Shown here piece by piece: positions 12,920 to 20,126 of a stretch of DNA of 25,731 nt. The position numbers were made by a program, and so were the translations under genes. The notes under the pieces are model-generated. The model did no database searches. It was not told where the DNA came from and saw nothing but the letters and a program-made list of their open reading frames with translations. How positions within the stretch are numbered: position 1 is the stretch's first letter; the number at the start of each line of letters is the position of its first letter. Origin of the DNA: a virus. The DNA lies in IMG/VR virus record IMGVR_UViG_3300012936_005754, positions 1-25,731 of that record; one strand, written 5' to 3'.

Positions 12920-14281
12920 TTAAGCACTATCTCCTTGTTCAAGACTAAAAAACTTTTTAGCCAGTTCTCGATGAGTAGGAGTTACTCCATTTTCGTTAAT
13001 AGAATCAAGAGAATCTAAATCAGCTTCACCTTGAAATTCAATATGTCCATTGTTAGTGTCCATCTTAACGTGATAAGTCATACCGTCCATTCCGTATCTA
13101 TTTTTCATTACGTGAACTCTTCCGGTACCCAGAACCTTATCTTCTTTTTGTCTAGAGAGAGATAAACAAATATCAGCAATCATCATTTTATCGTATGATC
13201 CTGCTGCTTTATCTCCTTCAATTATACTATCTTTAGCTCCCATTCTATTTACTTGAGAAGGAGTTAAAATAGGTATTTTTAAATCTTTTGCTAAACCTTT
13301 AGTAGCTATAAACACATCATCGACTTCATGCTTTCTTTCTGCATGTTTGCCTTTAGAAGGTGCTTTTAAATAATCTACATAATCTATTATTACTAAGTCA
13401 GGTTTATGCTCCATATCCATACACTTTTGTATATGAGCTTTTACTGTGTTAACGCTTGCTTGTTTAGGTGCATATTCTTTAACTATTAACCTACCTTTTA
13501 AATTATCAACATGCGTCTGAACATCTTTACGATGTTTATTAACTTCGTCGATAGAGTATCCTGTAAAGTAGCAATCGAATCTCTTACCAACATAGTCTTC
13601 TCCGAGTTCAAGAGTATAGTAGTTAACTTTATAGCCCAACTTAACAGCATGAGCAGCAATTGCAACCATAGTCCAAGACTTACCACCACCGGGACTACCA
13701 AAAATAATCCCAAGATCGCCAGGACCAAACCCACCTTGTAAACCATCATTAAGGATAGGCCAAGGAGAAGGAATAGTAGGCCTGTAATCCTGTCTATACC
13801 TGCTTTCAACATCTTTATTATATTCATGTCCAATATTTTTATCCATACCTGCTTTCATAGCTTTTTCAACCATATTCCTTATACCGTCGAAGTCTCCTTC
13901 TTTAAGTAAATCAGCTGAACTAAGAATAGCTTGTTTCATTTCTTGATTTTTACAGAACGTTTGAAACTCTTCTTGAACATACTCTAAGTCATCTTGAGAT
14001 GCTTGATAAGAGTTTCTTAATTCTTCTTTTAAGGCTACCTGCAAGACTTCATTCTCAAGTTTTTGTAACTCTACTTTTAATACGTCCATAGTAATAGTAG
14101 TATGGTACTTATCAAAATAATTAATAATCTGAGTAATAATCCATTTATGAGAATCAGCATCAAAGTAAGTATCGTGAAGTACGTCTCTTACGTTTAATAA
14201 AAACTTTTTATCCGTTAGTAACGATCCTAACACTTTTAATTGAAATGCTTTACCGTATGCTTGAAGTGACTTTAATGTCAT
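12920..14281 (-). CDS. Replicative DNA helicase (DnaB / T4 gp41-like)
   Basis: A 453-residue RecA-fold hexameric helicase. The N-terminal helical domain (about 1-150) is followed by the helicase core: Walker A GSPGGGKS at 195-202, the YTLELGEDYVGKR segment, Walker B PDLVIIDYVDYL (about 276-287), the LTPSQVNR motif with the sensor Gln-Val-Asn-Arg, and GRVHVMKNRYGMDG near the C-terminus, the DnaB arginine-finger region. It should unwind the lagging-strand template ahead of the phage polymerase and recruit primase. No primase gene is in the window. It lies six bases after the FEN-like nuclease, in the ssb-uvsX-nuclease-helicase run, and ends before a pair of hairpins. Confidence 0.93.
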   Translation of the reverse strand: MTLKSLQAYGKAFQLKVLGSLLTDKKFLLNVRDVLHDTYFDADSHKWIITQIINYFDKYHTTITMDVLKVELQKLENEVLQVALKEELRNSYQASQDDLEYVQEEFQTFCKNQEMKQAILSSADLLKEGDFDGIRNMVEKAMKAGMDKNIGHEYNKDVESRYRQDYRPTIPSPWPILNDGLQGGFGPGDLGIIFGSPGGGKSWTMVAIAAHAVKLGYKVNYYTLELGEDYVGKRFDCYFTGYSIDEVNKHRKDVQTHVDNLKGRLIVKEYAPKQASVNTVKAHIQKCMDMEHKPDLVIIDYVDYLKAPSKGKHAERKHEVDDVFIATKGLAKDLKIPILTPSQVNRMGAKDSIIEGDKAAGSYDKMMIADICLSLSRQKEDKVLGTGRVHVMKNRYGMDGMTYHVKMDTNNGHIEFQGEADLDSLDSINENGVTPTHRELAKKFFSLEQGDSA

Positions 14282-14287
14282 TATAAC

Positions 14288-15316
14288 CTATTTTTTAAAA
14301 ACTGTTAAACCCCTGAAATTTTCTAACCAACCTTCAGTATTCTTTGTTATACCTTCAATCTTATCTTGATCTAAAAGGTGTAAAAAAGCTCCTGTCTGTA
14401 AGTCAGGTATTTCACTTTTTATTATATCTAATATATGATCTTTTTCTTTAATATCCAACACAGATTCATGTAAATTCATCATTTCATAATTTTTCGTTAC
14501 TCTATCCCATTCATGAAGTATTTTAGCAAATATCTTCTTAGGTTTTTTTGTATCTAACTGTGTCTCACAATGGTCCCATATATCTTGTAAAGATGCTAAA
14601 GGATCGTATGTAAAGCTTTTCCATTCCGCTAATATAGTTTTTATCCCTAATCCTTTTACTCCGGGAAGATTATCAGAATTATCTCCTAATAATGCTTTAA
14701 CTATGTTATAGTTCTCAGGTAAAACTTTAATTTCATCTAAAATATTATCTTTAGTAAAAGTAGTTTTTTTAACAGGAGCATACACTTCAATATTATTATT
14801 TACTAACTGTAAAAAATCCTTATCAGATGAAACGATAGTAATTTTTTTATCAGTTTGAGCTGCTTGTTTTGCTAAATATGCTATAATATCATCAGCCTCT
14901 AATTTTTCCATAACTATTTGCTGCATTGGTAAACAATCTAAATAGTCCTGAACTCTTAGTAACTGATTAATTAAAGATTCTTGCTCCTCTTCTCTACTAT
15001 CGTATAAACCCCAGTGAGTTATTCTAGCTGTAGCTCTTTGAGCTTTATAATTAGGATCTATATTCTTACGATTTCCGGAACCTCCTTTACCGTCCCATAC
15101 TACTACTACTCTTGTAGGATCAAATATTCTAGTAACATACCCTAAAGAACGAAGAAACCCTACCAGGCCCCCGATATGGGCACCTGATGGGTTCATCGCT
15201 TTGAGAAGTGAAAAACTACGTATCAACATATTCATTGCATCTATTACAAGAATATGATCGTTTAACTTTCTCGGAGGGGTTTCTTTTAAGTTCTTTAAAA
15301 TATTTTCGTATGCCAT
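14288..15316 (-). CDS. 5'-3' exonuclease / RNase H (FEN family, T4 Rnh-like)
   Basis: A 342-residue FEN-family nuclease that removes RNA primers and 5' flaps. Metal-binding acidic residues sit in the expected segments: LVIDAMNMLIRS (23-34) near the N-terminus, VVVVWDGKGG (about 69-78), KLEADDIIAYLA (about 138-149), IVSSDKDFLQLV (about 160-171), and LLGDNSDNLPGVKGLGIKT (about 208-226), the helix-hairpin-helix DNA-binding motif with its pair of Asp. The C-terminal 100 residues are variable. The ATG overlaps the uvsX stop in TAATG. The match to T4 Rnh-type enzymes and its place in a replication operon are both strong. Confidence 0.92.
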   Translation of the reverse strand: MAYENILKNLKETPPRKLNDHILVIDAMNMLIRSFSLLKAMNPSGAHIGGLVGFLRSLGYVTRIFDPTRVVVVWDGKGGSGNRKNIDPNYKAQRATARITHWGLYDSREEEQESLINQLLRVQDYLDCLPMQQIVMEKLEADDIIAYLAKQAAQTDKKITIVSSDKDFLQLVNNNIEVYAPVKKTTFTKDNILDEIKVLPENYNIVKALLGDNSDNLPGVKGLGIKTILAEWKSFTYDPLASLQDIWDHCETQLDTKKPKKIFAKILHEWDRVTKNYEMMNLHESVLDIKEKDHILDIIKSEIPDLQTGAFLHLLDQDKIEGITKNTEGWLENFRGLTVFKK

Positions 15317-16386
15317 TAATCTAATAAATTAGGAGTTATGGGTGTTTCCTCTAAATCTCCTTCTTCTATTAGATCGAAGTCTACTGAACCAACTAATTTT
15401 AACCAATGGTCCTTATGAGCATCTTTATACTTATCGATTGCTCTTTTATCATCAGGTATAAATCCATGTTGAGTCATAACAATTCTACCTCTAGATTGTA
15501 CTCCTCCAATATGGTTCTTTTCTACCTGTACATTAGTTCTTTTAGCAAACTCTACTTGCATACCATTTTTAATAGCTTTAATTTTAGATGTTCCTGGATT
15601 AGTGATATTACCAAAAGTTATTACTAACGTAGAATCGTACCACATAGACATACCTCCTTTATTTTGAAGTTTAGGCATACCCATAGGCGATTCAGGTTTC
15701 ATCGTCCATACTTTATTAATAGCTACTAAGGTATTAGTATAAGGTGAATTTTCTTTTCTAGATAATAATATCTTTTGATTTAAGTTATTACCAAATTGAG
15801 TAGACATAGCTCCTGCATTCCATTCATTATTATTCTTATTAGAACGTACTGATAGATCACAAGGAACAGAACCAATACTATCCCAGAAGAAACACATATC
15901 GAAAGGTAAGTTACCTTTTGCTTGTTCATCCATAAGATCAGCAATATATACTGCTACATCTTCAATAGTATTTAGCTGTCCTCTATCTGCATATAAAAAG
16001 TGACCTTCGTAATCAGTAACGTTACCATTTGCATCAGTAACCTCATCAAACTGTAGTCCCATTTCTTTAGCATGTTCCCATGACCATTTCATCTCTGTTA
16101 TAATAAAAACAGGTAGAATGCCCAGTTTTTGAGCATTCACCGCTGCTTCTATCAAAGCCGTAGTTTTTCCTGTATCACTATGACCTCTTAATAGAGTTAT
16201 ATGGCCAGTTGGTATACCTGGTAAAGAAGTTATATCTTGAAAAGCTTGAGATAAAGGAATCCATCCTTGAGGTTTAAACTTAACTGAAGCGTTAGAAAAA
16301 CCTTTCTTCTTTTTAAAATTACTTAGATTGAACGACTTACGTACCGAAGCGGTCGCTCTTTGCTGTACTTCTTTCTTTTTTGCCAT
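15316..16386 (-). CDS. uvsX: UvsX/RecA-like recombinase
   Basis: A 356-residue RecA-family strand-exchange protein. The basic N-terminus (1-35) is followed by GIPTGHITLLRGHSDTGKTT, with Walker A GHSDTGKT at 68-75; FFWDSIGSVP is Walker B; VAINKVWTMKPE and NKGGMSMWYDSTLVITFG match the L1/L2 DNA-binding region and following strand of T4 UvsX. It should coat single-stranded DNA and start recombination-dependent replication and repair, working with the gp32-like protein encoded two bases upstream. The acidic C-terminus (DLIEEGDLEET) is typical of the family. No UvsY mediator is recognisable in the window; the unknown 151-residue protein at 17236-17691 has no clear similarity to it. Confidence 0.93.
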   Translation of the reverse strand: MAKKKEVQQRATASVRKSFNLSNFKKKKGFSNASVKFKPQGWIPLSQAFQDITSLPGIPTGHITLLRGHSDTGKTTALIEAAVNAQKLGILPVFIITEMKWSWEHAKEMGLQFDEVTDANGNVTDYEGHFLYADRGQLNTIEDVAVYIADLMDEQAKGNLPFDMCFFWDSIGSVPCDLSVRSNKNNNEWNAGAMSTQFGNNLNQKILLSRKENSPYTNTLVAINKVWTMKPESPMGMPKLQNKGGMSMWYDSTLVITFGNITNPGTSKIKAIKNGMQVEFAKRTNVQVEKNHIGGVQSRGRIVMTQHGFIPDDKRAIDKYKDAHKDHWLKLVGSVDFDLIEEGDLEETPITPNLLD

Positions 16387-16388
16387 TT

Positions 16389-17186
16389 TTATTCGTTAAA
16401 TAAGTCATCAAATTTACTCACAGTATCTTTATTGCCCCCGGTAGCATTTTCTAACGTAAAGTCAGATTTAGCTGCTGGAGTGCTATTATCTGTACCACCT
16501 GGTAAAGCAGCTGGTTGATCTTCTTCAGCTGAACCTGGGTTAAGGTAATTTTGAAGTTGTTTTTTAACGAAATCGTAATCGTACTGAGTAAATGACTCTA
16601 CAGGGTTAGGTTGAGTTTTCAACCAACTTTCTACTAAATCATTATTATCAGATAATGGTGTTTGTTTAGGTTTGATTCTTACAGTCGTAGTAGGGTAAGG
16701 ATTGCCTGGTTGTTGCTCTACAATTAAGTCCCATCCATTCAATACATCAGTAAAATCACCTACATCTTCATCTTCAGCAAGAGCTAATAAAGCTTTATAA
16801 ATAGTTACTCCGAATCCCCATAATCTTACTCCTTTATCTTCTTCTCCTCTAACTACTACAGGTGCAAAGATTCTAGTCTTAGGTGATATTTTACCTGAAA
16901 GAGACCAATTATCTTTATCGTTAGTCTTACGTAACTCTTTTACAAATTCTTCAATAGGATCTTGCTTACCAAAATTAGATAAGGCAATCATAGGATACTT
17001 TCCTATACCGTAATGAAATTTTAATTCCTTAAAAGGAAATGAAGGATCGAAAACAGAAGGAACTATTCTAACAGTTTGTTTACCTTGCTCAGGTTTCCAA
17101 AATATTTTAGAGTAGTCTGTCTTTTCTCTATCCTGTCCGTTGTTGTTTAAGGCATCTAGCTTAGCCTTGATAGCGTTTAAATCCAT
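16389..17186 (-). CDS. gp32-like single-stranded DNA-binding protein
   Basis: A 265-residue protein with the layout of T4 gp32: a basic N-terminal cooperativity segment (DLNAIKAKLDAL), an OB-fold core starting at FWKPEQGKQTVRIVPS (29-44), with FPFKELKFHYGIGKYPMI and the RLWGFGVTIYKALL strand-helix, then a disordered acidic tail ending in SKFDDLFNE, which in this family docks helicase, polymerase and UvsX-type partners. T4 gp32 has a zinc knuckle (His and three Cys) inside the OB fold; this protein contains no cysteine at all, so that zinc site is absent. It is preceded by a TCGTATATTA element 31 bases from its ATG and followed directly by uvsX. Confidence 0.88.
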   Translation of the reverse strand: MDLNAIKAKLDALNNNGQDREKTDYSKIFWKPEQGKQTVRIVPSVFDPSFPFKELKFHYGIGKYPMIALSNFGKQDPIEEFVKELRKTNDKDNWSLSGKISPKTRIFAPVVVRGEEDKGVRLWGFGVTIYKALLALAEDEDVGDFTDVLNGWDLIVEQQPGNPYPTTTVRIKPKQTPLSDNNDLVESWLKTQPNPVESFTQYDYDFVKKQLQNYLNPGSAEEDQPAALPGGTDNSTPAAKSDFTLENATGGNKDTVSKFDDLFNE

Positions 17187-17217
17187 ATAACATTTATTTT
17201 AAAATATAACTTATTAA

Positions 17218-17227
17218 TAATATACGA
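17218..17227 (-). promoter_or_regulatory. Candidate phage promoter element TCGTATATTA upstream of the ssb gene
   Basis: An exact copy of the repeated element in the 49-base gap before the single-strand binding protein gene, 31 bases from its ATG and preceded by a run of T. The distance suits a short A/T-rich 5' leader. It would drive the ssb-uvsX-nuclease-helicase run. Confidence 0.55.
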
Positions 17228-17235
17228 AAAAAATA

Positions 17236-17691
17236 TTAACGATCCAACTCTATTATGTTAAATAGTTTGGTGTTAATTCTTTTCAATTCTGGTCCTTTCG
17301 TTAATAGAATACAATTTCTGTAGTCTGACCAGTTTACTTTGTAGGAAGTATCTAATTGGCCATTATTTAGTTCTTTTATTAATGTATTTAAAGCATTAAT
17401 AGTATATAATGTATTAGTTTCTTTCTTCCTATGTACTAGAATAGTATTTTCAAGAAATGTAGACACATTTCCAAAGTCGACATTGTATGTACAAATATAT
17501 TCATTTTGACTTTTAGAATAAAGTACGAATATTTTATTATATACAATGCGATATTTCTCTTTTATAGAAGTAAGTACATCGTCTAAAGATTCCTCTGTTG
17601 AAAATGTACAGAACAGTTTGTTGCTCATATCATCGTTTAAATAAACTTCGTCGAGATCATAATTCAACGAAAAATCTGTAACTGTTTGCAT
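17236..17691 (-). CDS. Unknown protein between polymerase and ssb
   Basis: A 151-residue soluble protein, not recognised. It is a mix of predicted strands and helices with an acidic N-terminus (SLNYDLDEVYLNDDMSN, 8-24) and a helical middle (TLYTINALNTLIKELNNG, about 94-111), with three cysteines that do not form a CxxC pair. It has no transmembrane segment or NTPase motif. It follows the polymerase start region by 23 bases and precedes ssb, so a replication or recombination accessory role is a reasonable guess from position only. It is likely co-transcribed with the polymerase gene, while the ssb promoter-like element lies just after its stop. Confidence 0.6.
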   Translation of the reverse strand: MQTVTDFSLNYDLDEVYLNDDMSNKLFCTFSTEESLDDVLTSIKEKYRIVYNKIFVLYSKSQNEYICTYNVDFGNVSTFLENTILVHRKKETNTLYTINALNTLIKELNNGQLDTSYKVNWSDYRNCILLTKGPELKRINTKLFNIIELDR

Positions 17692-17714
17692 TTTATATAA
17701 ATATTAAACTGTTT

Positions 17715-19040
17715 CTATAAAACTAAATCTTTACTAAATTTAAACTTAACTGGAAATTTTTTATCGTTTTCTAAAATTTCTTGTATTTCCTGTAAAGTCT
17801 CTTTTCCATCTTCTTTAGAAAAGTCAAAAAGTATTGCATCATATGTATAAAGTGCTACTTTTGTTTTTTTCTTTTGTAAATACTTTAGTACTTTTTTTAA
17901 TATAAGAATATTATTTGAAGTTTCCAACGATTGCATCATATAATTCATAAGTTTAGCTGGATGCATATCTTTTAGTTCTTTTGTGAAAGGTTTTTTTGAT
18001 TGTGGATTACAAACAAATCCATTATCGTTAAACTTACTCCACATACTATCAATATACTCTTGTATTTTTTTAAAAATCTTTAAATTCTTGTGTTCTTCCG
18101 GTATTTTACCGTATATTGCATGAAAATTAATTTGTTTTGCTTCTTTATACTGTTGTTCGCTAATATCATCAGTACTAAAGTAGTTTTTAGCAAGTTGTTT
18201 ATGAGCAGATTCATCAGTTAGTTTGTAGTTTATCTCATCACAAAGTAAACGAAGGTGGTATCCATCGAAATCAAACTCTACAAAATAATCGTTTAACGGG
18301 TTAAAAAGTTTTCTATGTCCTTCAGTATGAGGTATTGCTGCAAAGTTTACACTATTATAAGAATTAGTAGGTCTTGAAGTAGCATTATAAAGGTTATACG
18401 ATGTTAATACTACGTTATTTTCTATATTATAACGTGGCTCTCTTGGATTAAACTTTTTTATAAATTCTTCATTATCTATACCTAAACCTTGTTGCTCTAA
18501 CAAATAAAATACTGAAGTTGCTGTATTATTGTAGAAGTCAAAACCGGAAGGTTGTTCAATTTTAATATGTTCTTTTATTTTTTCATACAACTCCTCACAA
18601 GATTCATAAAGTTTTGAAAGAGGTATTAGCTGATTAATATTATTTTGGGTTCTAAATTTATTGTAGAAGTAGTTTAATTTATTATCCAACTTAGTAAATT
18701 CTAATCTTTGAAAATACTTCATAGAGTATAATAAAGATAAATCTATAGCTTCAGGTAAACTAAAATGATAGAGCAACTCTTTCTTATCTAATGTATATAG
18801 TTTACCGGCTGATTTTAATATTGTAGAGACACGTTTTTTAGCTACATTTATTCCTTCATCGTGTTCGATTGGAATTATAAATCCATGGTAACTGTTTAAT
18901 AATCTTATATAAACAGCAGTAGTTTTAGTTAATTTAGGATGAAAATTATAATCTGAAGGTATTATATTTACATAACAACCGAGTTTTACTAATTTTTCAA
19001 GATGTTGTAACTTATTTTCCTCTTCTACAATATAAAACAT
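17715..19040 (-). CDS. Divergent family A (Pol I-like) DNA polymerase
   Basis: A 441-residue protein with family A polymerase motifs in order: ATSRPTNSYNSVNFAAIP (220-237, E. coli TGRLSSTDPNLQNIP), motif A DFDGYHLR (257-264, canonical DYSQIELR; Asp257 kept, Glu changed to His), motif B KQINFHAIYG (302-311, canonical KAINFGIIYG; Lys, Phe, Tyr, Gly kept) and motif C TYDAILF (399-405, canonical VHDEI; Asp401 kept, His and Glu changed). The N-terminal 160 residues look like a worn 3'-5' exonuclease domain without clear catalytic Asp/Glu, so proofreading is doubtful. No family B polymerase is in this window. It heads the replication block; a variant promoter-like element sits 17 bases before its ATG. 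Confidence 0.85.
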   Translation of the reverse strand: MFYIVEEENKLQHLEKLVKLGCYVNIIPSDYNFHPKLTKTTAVYIRLLNSYHGFIIPIEHDEGINVAKKRVSTILKSAGKLYTLDKKELLYHFSLPEAIDLSLLYSMKYFQRLEFTKLDNKLNYFYNKFRTQNNINQLIPLSKLYESCEELYEKIKEHIKIEQPSGFDFYNNTATSVFYLLEQQGLGIDNEEFIKKFNPREPRYNIENNVVLTSYNLYNATSRPTNSYNSVNFAAIPHTEGHRKLFNPLNDYFVEFDFDGYHLRLLCDEINYKLTDESAHKQLAKNYFSTDDISEQQYKEAKQINFHAIYGKIPEEHKNLKIFKKIQEYIDSMWSKFNDNGFVCNPQSKKPFTKELKDMHPAKLMNYMMQSLETSNNILILKKVLKYLQKKKTKVALYTYDAILFDFSKEDGKETLQEIQEILENDKKFPVKFKFSKDLVL

Positions 19041-19057
19041 TTATATAACCTTTTATA

Positions 19058-19067
19058 TAATATAGTA
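19058..19067 (-). promoter_or_regulatory. Variant promoter-like element TACTATATTA upstream of the polymerase
   Basis: Eight of ten bases match TCGTATATTA, preceded by TTT as in other copies, in the 50-base gap before the polymerase gene and 17 bases from its ATG. Position is good; the sequence match is weaker than at the four exact sites. Confidence 0.35.
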
Positions 19068-19090
19068 AAAAAATATTAAAAAAGCAACTA

Positions 19091-20125
19091 TTAGTAACCT
19101 CCGCCGTAGCTGCCTCCACCGCCTCCACTACTACTTCCGCCGCCTCCGGAAGAACTACCTCCTGAAGAAGGCTCTGAATATGTGCTTGTTTGAGGTTGAG
19201 AACCTCCTGTTGAATTTAAATTAGTAGTAGGAGTAGTAGTACTTGTGTAAACTGGTGCAATATCAGGAGAATTGACATCCATAGTGGTACTGATAGGAAC
19301 TAACTTTCTATGAAACTCTTTTTTATGTACTGCTCCTTCCATTGCTCCTTTTTCAGGATGAATATGGTAAAAACCTTTATATTCTTGTTTTGATCCTTTT
19401 ATCATAAACCTACCTCCTGGGGTGTATAGGTTCGATTTAGCTTTTACTTTAACATCTTTTAATTTAGTAAATCTAGGAGCTGCTTTTTTTAAAGGAGCTT
19501 CTTGAAAATTAGGTCTAACTTTTTTGATAAGTCTTTCTTGTTCTTTTCTAGGAAGTTCTTCAAATTTAAAACCTTCAATATCAGATTCTATTTCTACAAA
19601 TTGACCATAATCTGTGATATATTCTTTTAGGTTAGGAATTTCTAAAGATGCTTCATTAACATTCTCTATATTTCTCGTTGCAGCACCTTTATACAAAAAT
19701 CCGCTCATAAAAATATCTTTTAAAGGTTTTTCTAATATCCATTTTACTGTAGCACCTTTTATATATAATTCTTTTGTATAACGTTTATAACTTCCTTCGT
19801 TAACTTCTACTATACTATCATTTCTGGTATCATTTAAAAAATATCTAGTAAAAAATCCTTTTTTATAATTTTCAGGAACAGGGTAAACTAATTCTACTCT
19901 TGCTTTTTTTAAATCATTATGAGTATCTACAAATGGATCTGATGCAGCTATTCTTTCAAGAGTAGGTTTAAGTGCTCTTGAATCTTTACTAGGTTCAGAA
20001 CCTGTAAAATTACCGTTATCAGCAGTAGAGTGGTATGGACCGACATAGTCAGAGCCGTCATCAAGTGTAAATTGACCTGATACTGCAAATAATCCTTTTA
20101 TTATTTTAAATGGAGGTAACCACAT
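19091..20125 (-). CDS. Virion-associated protein with Gly/Ser-rich C-terminal tail
   Basis: A 344-residue protein, probably part of the baseplate or tail. It holds two related segments: YVGPYHSTADNGNFTGSEPS (27-46) and YKGFYHIHPEKGAMEGAVHK (249-268), both of the Y-x-G-x-YH...G...G type; I recall this pattern recurring in phage structural proteins. Residues 307-344 are low-complexity: runs of Gly and Ser ending in YGGGY, likely a flexible, surface-exposed tail. The gene overlaps nothing but starts one base after the stop of the hub gene (TAATATG), so the two are coupled. No enzymatic motif is visible. Possible roles are baseplate decoration or receptor contact; neither is shown. Confidence 0.65.
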   Translation of the reverse strand: MWLPPFKIIKGLFAVSGQFTLDDGSDYVGPYHSTADNGNFTGSEPSKDSRALKPTLERIAASDPFVDTHNDLKKARVELVYPVPENYKKGFFTRYFLNDTRNDSIVEVNEGSYKRYTKELYIKGATVKWILEKPLKDIFMSGFLYKGAATRNIENVNEASLEIPNLKEYITDYGQFVEIESDIEGFKFEELPRKEQERLIKKVRPNFQEAPLKKAAPRFTKLKDVKVKAKSNLYTPGGRFMIKGSKQEYKGFYHIHPEKGAMEGAVHKKEFHRKLVPISTTMDVNSPDIAPVYTSTTTPTTNLNSTGGSQPQTSTYSEPSSGGSSSGGGGSSSGGGGGSYGGGY

Positions 20126-20126
20126 A

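Noticed and set aside
13498-13833. Leucine-rich 111-codon minus-strand frame inside the helicase gene
   Set aside because: Shadow of the helicase Walker A region; hydrophobicity arises from frame shift of Gly/Thr/Ile codons.
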